Shown: piece by piece, positions 12,915 through 24,300 of the stretch
How positions within the stretch are numbered: the first letter of the stretch is position 1
Layout: each line of letters opens with the position of its first letter
DNA from: Chionoecetes opilio
Lineage: Eukaryota > Arthropoda > Malacostraca > Decapoda > Majidae
Length of the DNA stretch: 64,000 nt
Direction: 5' to 3'
NCBI GenBank assembly: GCA_016584305.1
Contig: JACEEZ010016288.1
Coordinates: forward strand, 1 to 64,000
Program-made: the position numbers and the translations under genes
The notes under the pieces: generated by a model
Database searches by the model: none
The model's input: only the letters and a program-made list of their open reading frames with translations
What the model was told of the DNA's origin: nothing

Positions 12915-13570
12915 GTTTTCTGGTTTATGGAACTGTCGCCATTGGAACGCTCGCCGAAACACCAACCCAGAACTCCTCGCCGACATTGGAACACTCGCCG
13001 GACGTGTACATTTTCGGCGGACAGTTCTACTCGTAATATTGAAAAGGATCTAACCTACCCTACCCACATAATTTAGCCTAACTATTCAGGCTTAGTGTTG
13101 GTATTTAATCCTGAATGCCAGAAACACGGGTATGGGAACACTCGCCGACGTGAAAATATGAACAACTCGTTTACGTCCGGCGAGTGTTTCCTATCGGCGA
13201 CAGTTCCAGGTCACGCTAGGTTTATGGAACTGTCGCCGAAACAGCCATCCAGTACTCTCGCCGGGGGGACGTGAAAAATAGGGGAAACACTCGTCGTGTC
13301 TGCGAGTGTTCTTATCGCGACAGTTCCCAGGTATCCGCTAGGGTTGATGGAACTGGTCGTCCGAAACACCACCCAGACCTCTCGCCGACGTGAAAAATAG
13401 GAACACTCGTCGATGTCGGCGGGGGGGAGTGTTCCTATCGGCGACAAGTTCCAGTACCCGCTAGGTTTATGGACTGTCGTGAAACAAACACCAATCCAGA
13501 CATCGTCGACGTGAAAAAATAAAAAAAAGAAGATCGGGTTTGTTGCGGGGACAGTTCCCGGTACCCTAGG
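12915..13570. repeat. Satellite of about 120 bp with self-complementary monomers
   Basis: The landmark TTTATGGAACTGTCG (or a near variant) recurs at about 12924, 13220, 13343 and 13465, giving a period of about 122 bases in the last three copies. Each monomer starts with GGAACTGTCGCC and ends with its reverse complement GGCGACAGTTCC. It carries an inner pair as well, GAACACTCGCCGACGT against CGGCGAGTGTTC. A monomer can therefore fold nearly end to end. Copies have indels and G-run expansions. An isolated fragment lies at 8293-8324. Confidence 0.75.
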
Positions 13571-13760
13571 CCACATAACGCCCATGACAACACTGTATGT
13601 TAGGTCCTGGAGGCAAGGAAAGGCAGCTACACACACACAGCACACACACACTATACACTGGCAATGAGTGCGACCTCATCAACTTCGCCGATAACGTCCA
13701 AGATTCTTCAAAGGTATCAAAGTTATTTTTTAAATTTGTTAAAGGATTTTTGTTTGTGAA

Positions 13761-13779
13761 GTTGTTGTTGTTGTTGTTG
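13761..13779. repeat. GTT microsatellite, 3' tail of LINE copy A
   Basis: On the minus strand it reads as a CAA run placed directly after the last bases shared by both LINE copies. I-group LINEs often end in short tandem repeats instead of poly(A), which fits. Confidence 0.6.
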
Positions 13780-13849
13780 GGGTTTAAAGGGGCCGTGCAG
13801 GCTGTGGTGCCACAGCCTCTAGGCCCCGAAGTGCAGTATGCAGTGGGTT

Positions 13850-16800
13850 AGCAGGTTAGATCCTGTGCAGTTGGCCCGATTGTGTAGGAAGGTTCTGGTG
13901 TGTTTGAGAATTTTGAAGGCCAACCCGGGGGTCTGGAGACCCACCAGGAGGTCAGCTAAGTTGGCCTGCGGAGGAGGAGTGAGGATAGAGATTGGAGGAG
14001 TGCCGTGCGATGGAAGTGGTGACGAGGACATTGCAGGGGGAGGTGTTCAGGTGTGTCCAGGTATGGGGGGCACCAGGGCAGTGAGGGTCATCTGTCATGC
14101 CCAGTTTGTGTAGGTGGGCGTTGAGGCGGGTGGGGCCCAAATCCTTAGTCTGGTGACTGCGGTGTAGCCTACAGGGCACGGCTGGGGGAGTGGGTCCACC
14201 AGTGGTGTCGTGTTCTTGTCGTATACGTCCAAGTGAAGTGTACTGTAAGGCGTTAGTCAGCTCTGTGTCCCAGTGTCGGTTGCATGTAGTCTGAAGGTTA
14301 TCAGTAAGTCAGTCAGGTCTGTGGTCGTGTCTATGGGAAGGGGGGGGAGTGTGCCTCCGCTGCCGCCCTGTCGGCCACAGTGTTGCCCCTGACACCAATG
14401 GGGAGGGACACCCACTGAAGGTGAATGACATGGCCAGAGGAGGATAAGTGAAGCAAAGAGGTGGTGGATGTGAAAACAAAGGGCATTGTGATTGTGGGGG
14501 CGGTGACGACGGAGAATTTGGGAGGGCTGTGAGGGAAGTCAGGAAGATGGTTACGAAACAGGGGGGGGGCACGGTGGTGGCATATTTGATGCCCTCCCTG
14601 ATGGCAAAAAGTTCTGCCGTCAGGAGGGAGGCAGTGGGTGGCACCTCCAGGCGGTGGCAAGTGACCTGGCCGGGATAAACCCTGGCCGCACCAACAGACG
14701 GAGGGCTGGCAGACGGGAGCCGTCGGTGTAAATGTGGAGGGAGTTACTGTAGCGGGTGTGTAGGAGGGAGTAAAAAAGGTCCCTGCCCTGCACTGGACAG
14801 GCAGCCTTGGACCATGGTGTAGGTGTGTGAAGGGACAGAGAAATTAGAGAAGAGAGAGGAAAAAAGGGCCCAGGGAGAGGTCTTCTCCAGAGTGCGAAAG
14901 GAGGGGGAGTCATCCGGATAGAAGCAAAGAAGGAGAGGGCTCTCTCTACAAAAGGTGTGTGGGCTTGATAGGGCAGGGGGCCATGAAGTGGTTCCCTCCC
15001 GTGTCGGAGGAGGAGGAGTGGAGGGCATGGCAGCTAGGGAGGAGGCAAGTTTGGTGTAGGTGCGGACAAGGAGGGTGTAGCGTCGGTGTGACAGGGAGGG
15101 AGGGAGGATTCTGCCTGAAGGGCTGTGACTGGGGAGGACCTGAAGGCCCCCCAAAAGTATACAAAGGGGCATTTTCCCTGGGTTACATCTAACTGTGGAG
15201 GAGGGAAGGTGAGGCCGCACCAAAAACCTCCAAACCCTAGTTCTAAGCGACTAGGGATGTAAGTGCATAGAAATGAAGGAGGGTATTCCTATCCGCACCC
15301 CACTTGACCCCTGCAAGGGACTTCATTAAGTTAAGCCTCTTGAGGCACAGTCACCAGTACTGTATGTGGCGGCCCCAGGTTAGCGGGGGCCATCCAACAG
15401 TAAAACCAAGGAATTTGTGGTGGGTTTTGAAGGAAATTTGGGGGATCCATTAATGGTGACCATCGGGATGTTGGGAATACGCCTTCGGGTGAAGCACAGA
15501 AGGCTAGACTTCTGGGCACTCACCGTCAGGCCCCAACGGGTGTCCTTGAGTGACGGCATCAACCCCCACGTTGAAGATGGTCCTTGAGCCCTCCTGGATA
15601 GTGGAGCAGAGCAAATGAGAGAGATGTCATCAGCATAGATGAGTGCAATGTGTGCATGGAGAGCAGGGAAAGTCTGAAAGCAAGATGTTGAAGAGGACAG
15701 GACTGAGGGGAGAACCCTGGGGGACGTCTCTGGTGACCGGGTAAGACCTGGAATGGGTGTTCCCGATCACCAGAGAGAAGGACCTGGAAGACAGGAAGGA
15801 TTTAACCCATTGGAGAGGGGAGCCATGCAAGTCCCAGGCGGGCAAGTTTTTCAATGATGGCATTATAGGAGGAGGTGTCAAAAGCTGCTTGGAGGTCAAT
15901 AAAGGCTATTAGTGTGAATTGTTTGTGGGTAAATCCTTCCTGTATGTGGTGCTCCAGCTGGAGCAGGGCATCCAGGGTCCCCCGGGTGAGGACGAAACCC
16001 AACATGTTTGATGGAAAAGGTTTTGTGTTCCAACCACCATGTCAACCTACACCGTACTATTTGCTCTACTACCTTACTAAGATTAGAGAGAAGTCTAATG
16101 GGCCTATGGGAGGAAGCCTCAGACGGACCTTGCCAGGCTTAAGAATAGGAATTGTGATGGCATGACGCCACACAGAAGGGAACGTCCCCGACAGCCACTG
16201 GCGTTGAAGACGTCCAGGAGGAGGCGGGCCAGAGCATCTGGAGGCGACGAAGAAACTCGTTCGGGACGTTGTCCTGTCATACCCCCCTTCCCAGCGGACA
16301 GTGCGTGTAGGCCGAGAAAGCTCCTGGGGGGTTATAGCAGTGCTATTGTATGGCCGGTGTGGAAGGGGGTAACACAGGTTGGGGTACGGGGTCGGGAGAC
16401 CCGAGTGTATTGTGAATGTGGAGGCAAGGCACCGATTTTTTTCGGCATCAGTGACGAGGGGGGCACAGTTTTCTAGTTAACGGGAAAGTGAAGGGGGCTG
16501 AGGGTGGAACCATCTTCTTGAAAAAGGACCAAGCCCGGGAGACTGAGGAGGAAAGGACAGGGAAGCACAAAAGGAGGCCCTGCAGAAAGTTTTTTCATGA
16601 AGAATAACACCTTTGCATCGGGCCTCCAAAAAACGGAAGCGACTACGGAGCAAGGGAATGGGGGTTTTTTACGCCACGCAGTAAAGGGGGTGGCGTTTGG
16701 CCTGAAGGGGTGGGCCCCACACTTCCGGGACCACCAGGGGGCCCGGAAAGAGCGGGGGGGGTGGGGAATGATTAGATGAAAGTGGTGGGACCCCACGTCC

Positions 16801-17690
16801 CACCAGGGGGACCGTGAGGTATTGAATTATATCCGATGAAGGGAGGGTAATGGGGGGGGTAAGTGAATTTAATTCTGATTGAAAAGAGCCCCAGTCTGCT
16901 TTGTGTTGGACCAACGAGGTCTGCGTGAAGGGGGAGGGGGTGGTTTGGGACTGGAAAGGGAAAAGGGAAATTACAACAGGAAGATGGTCGCTCCCCATGT
17001 AAGGGCCAGTTGTGACTGTGGTGAGGAGGAGGGGGCCATTACCCAGGCGAGGTCCCAAAGGGGGAGGGGTTCCCTGAAACTGGATCGTCCTGGTTTGGGA
17101 GGCCAGGTGGAGTAAGGAGAGATAAAGAAACACTGTCCGCCCCGAAACCCCGAGAGGGACCGACCCGAGCGATTTCTTCGGCTCCTGGGGAGGCCGGTTC
17201 CCAGAGGTCATGATGGGGGATTAAAATCACCCATTATTAAAGCTGGGGAGGAAAGCTGAGAGAACAGTGCTGGGAAATTTCCTGAAGGGTTTATCTAAAA
17301 ATGGATTGTATATCAAAAGAATCTGAAGGGGCCCTGAATCAAAGGTAACAGTCACCCCCAGATGCTCCAGGCCACCTCCAGGGAAAGGAGTGATAGTGAG
17401 AGGGCTAGAAGAGAGGGAGCGGTGGACCAGCAGAAGCAGGCCGCCTCCTGCCCCGCCGGTCCCCCCTGTCCATCCTGTAGGAAGCATAGTTGGGAAAGGA
17501 GGGGAAATGCGTTTTGTGAGCCACGTCTCACAGACGCCAACAACTAGAGGAGTGTATGATGAGAGCGTGGTTTAAAGACTGGACGTTTCCGGTAAAAGAG
17601 ACCGGGGGTTCCAGAAGATGAAGTGGGAGAGGAGTAAAGGACTCACTGCGTGAGTGACATAAAGAAGGTAAGGAGGCCTGGCAGGCATCG
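13850..17690 (-). pseudogene. LINE ORF2 remnant (EN-RT-RNH), copy A
   Basis: Fragments on the minus strand match copy B in order. They include endonuclease text around 16990-17690 with GSDHLPVVISLF, RT text at 15330-16300 including FIDLQAAFDTSS and GSPLSPVLFNILLSDF, and a YADD site at 15626-15637. RNase H text with IYTDGSRLP lies near 14740 and TAELFAIREGIKYA near 14590. The protein would nick target DNA and copy the LINE RNA into the genome, but numerous frameshifts make it non-functional as written. Compared with copy B, the RT A motif here keeps the phenylalanine that copy B lost. Some indels may be consensus errors, because they cluster in G and C runs. Confidence 0.75.
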
Positions 17691-17699
17691 AATGAGGCT

Positions 17700-19283
17700 G
17701 TCCCTGAGGCTGGAACCTGAAATAAGGAGATTAAAAAATTCAAGTGCAATGGGTGCAATTCCCTTAATGAAGGCTGACCATGCAAAGCCCGAAGCATGCT
17801 GGGCCGAGAAGGAGAAGGGGGCGCAAGGCTAGCACTGCCCATGAGGGCAGGGGCTGTTGAGCTGCTGGCAGTTGGGCATGGCGCTGAGGCTGTGAAGGCG
17901 GGGGAAAGGAACAGGTCGGGGTGGGGGATTAGGTGATAAAGGGTAGGGGGAAGGAAAGTCACCCCCATATCCTCCCTATAGGGCCCCTCCGGCAGGGAAA
18001 GGGAAAGGGCCCGTGCCTATATTTAAGTTGGGGTATGTTACGGTGGGCCGGGGGACTGTTGGTGCCTTTGGGTTTGGAGGAAGGGGCCCCCCTGATAGTG
18101 GGTGGACGGGTGGGGTGACGCAGCCAGCAGCCAGCTGGACAACAGTAATGGAGGGGCTCATAGGATGGCAGGGGCAGCCTTGGATTAGGCCCGACAGAGG
18201 GGGAGGCCCTGGAACGGCGGGCATGGAAGGTGGCGAGTAGGGGAGGACGGCTCCCGTACAGGGGCCCCCTTGGACGGAAAAGGGCCCAGGGGGGATGCCC
18301 CTCACCCTTTCCCCTTCACATCCGAGATGGAACAGGGGGCGTCATGTTGAAGGAGTTTTCAAACCCGCACCCCCTGGAGGTAAGGCCGGGCACTGCTTAT
18401 AGGTGGGGCGGTGGTCTCACCACAAAAAAGGCAGTACACCGGCCGGGCAACCCCTCTGCAACATGAAAACCGCTGCAGTTACTGCAGCGGATCTTCAGTT
18501 GCAGGTGGCATTACCATGGCCAAAAAGGAAGCAGCGGGTACACCGGAGGACAGGGAGGGTGTGGGGCCCGGGCCCAGTACACCGCGTTGTCTAGAGAGAC
18601 CCGGTCTGGAAGGGGGGCCCCCAAATTTGACCCTGATTGCCATGTTGGCCCCCCGACTCACCGTCCCGGACGGAGTCGGGAGTCTAAGGGCACTAAGAAT
18701 TACTGAAAGGGGAGCCGTCAAGTACAGTAAGCCCAGCCAGAATCTCGTCAGTCGTTTATTTCTGGGGAAACAGGGAAAATTCTCCCGAACATGTAGGTCG
18801 GGTCGTCGTCCGATGCGACCCAGCACTTCACGGACCACCATCCCCAGCGTTGTGACGATTCTGGGGGCTGGGCAAGGTTGTCAAGTTTGGCCACCTGAAC
18901 TTGATACCTCTGCCCCCCCCCGGGGATGGTTAGAGTGCTAGACACAAATTTCTTTTGAAAAATGGATTTAAAAACTGCCCTGGACACCTTCCCGGGGTTG
19001 ATAAATGACCCGAGTCCTTCAGCTGACCTGATGATGATGAGCGAGTAGGCTGGGAAAGCAGAGGGCAGGCGGGTTCAGAAGCAGCAGAAGTGGTGGGTAT
19101 AGCATCACGTGGAGGGGGAAAAGGCAGTGATGGAGGCGAAGGAGCGTGCAAGCTTGCAGGTCTTATCAGGCAGTCGGGTCCACCAGACGGAGGGGAAGGC
19201 GAGCGGGACCTCTTGGGGACAGATGAAGAGGTGTCCATATCCACGGCAGCCGGCTGGCGGCCGTCGTCGTCAGGCGGCATCAA
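17700..19283 (-). pseudogene. LINE ORF1 (gag-like) remnant, copy A
   Basis: The start MMPPDDDGRQPAAVDMDTSS at 19283 matches the ORF1 start of copy B. Further fragments cover the proline/serine-rich region and the zone of the CCHC knuckles near 18400-18560. ORF1 proteins bind the element RNA in a cytoplasmic particle. It is split by several frameshifts and not translatable in one piece. Confidence 0.65.
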
Positions 19284-19763
19284 TCACGGGAATAGGGGGA
19301 CCAGGGCACAGACATACACCGTCACCACACAGCAGAACCAGGCACACTACAACTTAGTGTAGTGTCGTGGTCGGTGAAGCGATAGTAGGTTATACTTTGG
19401 TGGAGGAGCTGGAGCACAACTCCCTTTTCACTACCACGGTAGCTCAAAGAGTCCTTGTTTTGTTGTTGAAGGGCTGTGATGTCGAAATCGACGATATTCG
19501 CCCTGGTGTACAGCCGTGAATTAATCACAGTCGGGACAGTTGATTAGTCTTCCTCAGGAAGGCACAGGTGGTGGTATCAAAGGGTTGCCTCAAAACGTGC
19601 CTGTGTTTACTAAGCCAGCGATGACGCAATACTTTCGGCTCTTGAAATCTCCCCTATTGCATCCTTTCAGCCATTAATACAACACTCTGTATTCACAAAT
19701 AATAATAATATGCGTCATAAAAATAGTTTAATTGTTCGAGGTAGGGGGTTCACCGAAAAGGCA

Positions 19764-19836
19764 GGCACCGCTCGGGGATCGAACCCGAGACCTTCCACTT
19801 GCCGGGCGGACGTGCTACCGTTACACTACGGTCGCC
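19764..19836 (-). tRNA. tRNA-Ala-like sequence (anticodon GGC), probable pseudogene or SINE head
   Basis: On the minus strand, 73 bases show an A-box-like GTAGTGTAACGGTAGC and a B box GGTTCGATCC in a strong T arm (TCGGG/CCCGA). A 5-bp anticodon stem TCCGC/GTGGA closes a 7-base loop CCGGCAA, giving anticodon GGC. Position 33 is C instead of the near-universal U, and acceptor pairing is imperfect. A second nearly identical copy follows 198 bases away inside a larger repeated block, which favours a tRNA-derived repeat over a working gene. Confidence 0.45.
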
Positions 19837-19961
19837 TCCCGGTGACAACCCACACATCTCTCCCGTAAAGCCCTGGGGCCAGGGCCAGTCCGGGGAATGT
19901 GTATCACTCTGGATCCTACTCACTGCGCCATGTTCGAGGTAGGGGGTTCACCGAAAAGGCA

Positions 19962-20034
19962 GGCACCGCTCGGGGATCGAACACGAGACCTTCCACTTGC
20001 TGGGCGGACGTGCTACCGCTACACTACGGTCGCC
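19962..20034 (-). tRNA. Second tRNA-Ala-like copy in tandem
   Basis: Differs from the copy at 19764-19836 at only a few positions, for example one base in the T-stem region (GAACACGAG against GAACCCGAG on the plus strand) and one in the anticodon loop side. The repeated block includes about 27 bases on the 3' side (TTCGAGGTAGGGGGTTCACC on plus) and about 20 bases upstream. Probable SINE or tRNA pseudogene. Confidence 0.4.
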
Positions 20035-20312
20035 TCCCGGTCACAACCCACACATTAATATATCTGTGTCATTTACTAGGCGTGTTTAATCATGTTTTTA
20101 GGAGTTTTTTGGGCGAAGTGAAATGAACCAATGTTGCTGTCGACTCTTTGAGCTACCATGGTGGTGACAAGACGTTGTGCTCCAGCTCCTCCACCAAAGT
20201 ATTACCGCTACTATCGCTTCACCGACCACGACACTACACTAAGTTGTAGTGTGCCTGGTTCTGCTGTGTGGTGACGGTGTATGTCTGTGCCCTGGTCCCC
20301 CTGTTCCCGTGA

Positions 20313-21952
20313 TTGATGCCGCCTGACGACGATGGCTGCCAGCCGGCTGCCGAGGATATGGACACCACTTCATCTGTCCCCAAGAGGTCCCGCTCGCCTT
20401 CCCCTCCGTCTGGTGAGACCCAACAGCCTGATAAGACCTGCAAGCTTGCACGCTCCTTCGCCTCCATCACTGCCTCCTCCCCTCCACGCGAAGCTATACC
20501 CACCACTTCTGCTGCTTCTGAATCCGCCTGCCCTCTGCTTTCCCAGCCTACTCGCCTCATCATCGTCAGGTCAGCTGAGGGACTCAGGTCATTTATCAAC
20601 CCCGGGAAGGTGTCCAGGGCAGTTTTTGGATCCATTTTTAAAAAGAAATATGTGTCTAGCACTCTAACCATCACCGGGGGGGGGGGGGCAGAGGTATCAA
20701 GTTCGAGGTGGCCAAACTTGACAACCTTGCCCAGCCCCCAGAGTCTGTCACAACGCTGGGGGAGTGGTCCGTAAAGTGCTGGGTTGCATCGGACGACGAC
20801 CCGACCTACATGTTCGGGAGAATTTTCCCTGTTTCCCCAGAAATGACAAATGACGATATTCTGGCTGGGCTTACTGTACTTGACGGCTCACCTTCAGAAA
20901 TTGTTAGTGCCCTTAGACTCCCGACTCCCGTCCGGGACGGTGAGTCGGAGGCCAACATGGCAATCAGGGTCAAATTTCGGGGCCCCCTTCCTGACCGGGT
21001 CTCCCTAGATAACGCGGTGTACTGGGTCCGGCCCCACACCCTCCCTGTCCTCCGGTGTACCCGCTGCTTCCTTTTTGGCCATGGTAATGCCACCTGCAAC
21101 ATGAAGATCCGCTGCAGTAACTGCAGCGGTTTTCATGTTGCAGAGGGGTGTGCCCGGCCGGTGTACTGCCTTTTTTGTGGTGATGACCACCGCCCCACCT
21201 ATAAGCAGTCCCCGGCTTACCTCCAGGCGGTGCAAGTGCAACTCCTTCAACATGACCCCACCTGTTCCATCTCAGATGTGAAGAGGAAGCTGAGGGGCAT
21301 CCACCCTGGGACCTTCTGTCCAGGGGGGCCCCCTGTACGGGAGCCGTCCTCCCCTACTCGCCACCTTCCATGCCCGCCTGTTCCAGGGCCTCCCCCTGCC
21401 TGTCAGCCTAATCCAAGGCCTGCCCCCTGCCATCCTATGAGCCCCTCCATTACTGTTGTCCAGCTGGCTGCTGGCTGCGTCACCCCCACCCGTCCACCCA
21501 CTATCAGTGGGTCCCCTTCCTCCAAACCCCAAAGGCGCCAACAGTCCCCCCGGCACCGTAACATACCCCAACTTAAATATAGGCACAGGCCCTCCTTTCT
21601 GCCGGAGGGGCCCTATAGGGAGGATATGGGGGTGACTTTCCATCCCCCTACCCCTTTATCACCTAATCCTCCACCCCAACCTGTTCCTTCCCTGAATTCA
21701 CAGCCTCAGCGCCATGCCCAACTGCCAGCAGCTCAACAGCCCCTGCCCTCACTGGGCAGTGCTAGCCTTGCGCCCCCTTCTCCTTCTCAGGCCCAGCATG
21801 CTTCGGGCTTTGCATGGTCAGCCTTCATTAAGGGAATTGCACCCATTGCACTTGAATTTTTTAATCTCCTTATTTCAGGTTCCAGCCTCAGGGACAGCCT
21901 CATTCGATGCCTGCCAGGCCTCCTTACCTTCTTTATGTCACTCACGCAGTGA
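20313..21952 (+). pseudogene. LINE ORF1, gag-like zinc-knuckle protein (one frameshift)
   Basis: Opens MMPPDDDGCQPAAEDMDTTS at 20313 in a proline/serine-rich segment, then changes frame at the G run near 20680-20688 and continues to a stop at 21952. The central part has a folded domain (SVKCWVASDDDPTYMFGRIF) followed by retroviral-type knuckles: RCTRCFLFGHGNATC (C-x2-C-x4-H-x4-C), RCSNCSGFHVAEGC and YCLFCGDDHRPT. The C-terminal third is proline-rich. Such proteins coat the element RNA. Because the only break sits in a ten-G run, it could be a sequencing slip, so the ORF may be intact in the genome. Confidence 0.8.
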
Positions 21953-21957
21953 GTCCT

Positions 21958-22700
21958 TTACTCCCCTCCCACTTCATCTTCTGGAACGCCCGGTCTCTGT
22001 ACCGGAAACTTCCAGTCCTTAAAACCACGCTCTCATCATACACTCCTCTAGTTGTTGGCGTCTGTGAGACGTGGCTCACAGACGCATTCTCCCCTCCTTT
22101 CCCAACTATGCTTCCTACAGGATGGACAGGGGGACCGGCGGGGCAGGAGGCGGCCCGCTGCTGCTGGTCCAGCGCTCCCTCTCTTCTAGCCCTCTCACTA
22201 TCACTCCTTTCCCTGGAGGTGGCCTGGAGCATCTGGGGGTGACTTTGGGGTTACTTTTGATTCAGGGCCCCTTCAGATTCTTTTGATATACAATCCATGT
22301 TTAGATATAACCCTTCAGGAATTCCAGCACCTGTTCTCTCAGCTTTCCTCCCCAGCTTTAATAATGGGTGATTTTAATGCCCATCATGACCTCTGGGAAC
22401 CGGCCCTCCCCAGGAGCTGAAGAAACCGCTCGGGCAGGTCCCTCTCGAGCTTTCTGGCGGACAGTGTTTCTTTATCTCTCCTTACTCCACCTGGCCTCCC
22501 TACCAGGACTGATCCAGTTTCGGGGAATCACTCCACCTTGGACCTCTGCCTGGGTAATGGCCCCCTCCTCCTCACCACTGTCACAACTGGCCCTTACATG
22601 GGGAGCGACCATCTTCCTGTTGTAATTTCCTTCCCTGCAGTACCACCACCCCCTCCCCCTTCACGCAGACCTCGTTGGTCCTTCACCAAAGGAGACTGGG
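21958..22700 (+). pseudogene. LINE ORF2, endonuclease domain
   Basis: AP-endonuclease-like motifs appear in order across frame changes: FWNARSLYRKL, VGVCETWLTD, MGDFNAHHDLWEP near 22367 and GSDHLPVVISF near 22600. This domain nicks the target so that the LINE RNA can be reverse transcribed in place. The segment overlaps the end of ORF1. Frameshifts lie near 22130, 22250 and 22400. Confidence 0.75.
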
Positions 22701-24300
22701 GCTCTTTTCAATCAGAATTAAATTCACTTACCCCTCCCATTACCCTCCCTACATCGGATATAATTCAATACCTCACGGTCACCCTGGTGGACGTGGGGTC
22801 CCACCACTTTCATCTAATCACTTCCCACCCCTCCCGCTCTTTCCGGGTCCCCTGGTGGTCCCGGAAGTGTGCGGCAGCCCTTCAGGCCAAACGCCACGCC
22901 TTTACTGCGTGGCGTAAGAACCCCATTCCCTTGCTCCGTAGTCGCTTCCGTTTATTGGAGGCCCGATGCAAACGTGTTATTCTTCATGAGAAACGTTCTG
23001 CATGGGCCTCCTTTTGTGCTTCCCTGTCCTTCTCCTCCTCAGTCTCCCGGGCTTGGTCCTTTTTCAGGAAGATGGTCCACCCTCAGCCCCCCTCACTTTC
23101 CCGTTAACTAGTAACGGTGCCCTCCTCATCACTGATGCCGAAAAAGTCGAGTGCCTTGCCTCCGACATTAACACTACACTCGGCTCTCCAGACCCCGTAC
23201 CCCCACCTGTGTTACCCCCTTCACACACCGGCCATACAATTAGCACTGCTATAACCCCCCAGGAGCTTTCCTCGGCCTTACACGCACTGTCCGCTGGGAA
23301 GGCGGTATGACAGGACAACGTCCCGAACGAGTTTCTTCGTCGCCTCCCAGATGCTCTGGCCCGCCTCCTCCTGGACGTCTTCAACGCCAGCTGGCTCACG
23401 GGGACGTTCCCTTCTGTGTGGCGTCATGCCATCACAATTCCTATTCTTAAGCCTGGCAAGGCTCCGTCTGAGGCTTCCTCCTATAGACCCATTAGCCTTC
23501 TCTCTAATCTTAGTAAGGTAGTAGAACAAATAGTACGGTGTAGGTTGACATGGTGGTTGGAACACAAACACCTTCTTCCATCGAACATGTTCGGGTTTCG
23601 TCCTCACTGGGGCACCCTGGATGCCCTGCTCCAGCTGGAGCACCACATTCAGGAAGGATTTACCCACAAACAATTCACGCTAATAGCCTTTATTGACCTC
23701 CAAGCAGCTTCTGACACCTCCTCCCATAATGCCATCACTGAAAAACTTGCCCGCCTGGGACTGCATGGCTCCCCTCTCCAATGGGTTAAATCCTTCCTGT
23801 CTTCCAGGTCCTTCTCTCTGGTGATCGGGAACACCCATTCCAGGTCTTACCCGGTCACCAGAGGCGTCCCACAGGGTTCTCCCCTCAGTCCTGTCCTCTT
23901 CAACATCTTGCTTTCAGACTTTCCCTGCTCTCCATGCACACATGCACTCATCTATGCTGATGACATCTCTCTCATTTGCTCTGCTCCCACTATCCAGGAG
24001 GCTCAAGATCATCTTCAACGTGGGCTTGATGCCGTCCACTCATGGACCACCCGTTGGGGCCTGACGGTGAGTGCCCAGAAGTCTAGCCTTCTGTGCTTCA
24101 CCCGAAGGCGTATCCCCAACATCCCAATGGTCACCATTAATGGGTCCCCAATTTCCTTCAAAACCCACCACAAATTCCTTGGTTTACTGTTGGATGGCCC
24201 CCGCCTAACCTGGGGCCGCCACATACAGTACCTTGTGACCTCGTGCCTCAAGAGGCTTAACTTAATGAAGTCCCTTGCAGGGGTTAAGTTGGGGTGCGGA
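22701..24300 (+). pseudogene. LINE ORF2, linker and reverse transcriptase domain
   Basis: The RT reads almost continuously from 23311 to 24290. Motifs are ITIPILKPGKAPSEASSYRP, then LLSNLSKVVEQIV, FIDLQAASDTSSHNAI (motif A), GVPQGSPLSPVLFNILLSDF (motif B) and IYADD at 23950-23964 (motif C, catalytic aspartates present), then the thumb region. A TGA stop at 23308-23310 precedes it in the same frame, where a tryptophan codon is expected by reading through. A one-base frame change near 24285 joins it to the RNase H segment. The linker at 22701-23300 carries a conserved WWSRKCAAALQAKR-type stretch. Confidence 0.88.

Larger units (their letters stand above)
13781..19453 (-). mobile_element. LINE copy A (jockey/I-type with RNase H), degraded
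   Basis: Reading leftwards from 19453, this is a 5.7-kb copy of the same non-LTR retrotransposon found at 20142-25815 on the other strand. It follows the same order: 5' leader, ORF1, endonuclease, reverse transcriptase, RNase H, CCHC end and 3' UTR with a CAA tail. It is broken into many short frames, with more G/C-run indels than copy B. Its 5' end faces that of copy B. The last shared base at the inner edge is about 19453, where GAGTCAAAG-type sequence ends. Confidence 0.85.
19454..20141. other. Spacer of the LINE inverted repeat
   Basis: Unique centre between the two LINE 5' ends, about 690 bases. It contains two tandem copies of a repeat of about 120 bases with tRNA-like cores (separate entries) and otherwise AT-rich DNA with no ORF of note. 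Confidence 0.7.

Noticed and set aside
14448..19362. Plus-strand frames across LINE copy A
   Set aside because: They are antisense shadows of the minus-strand LINE, the same as minus-strand frames over copy B.
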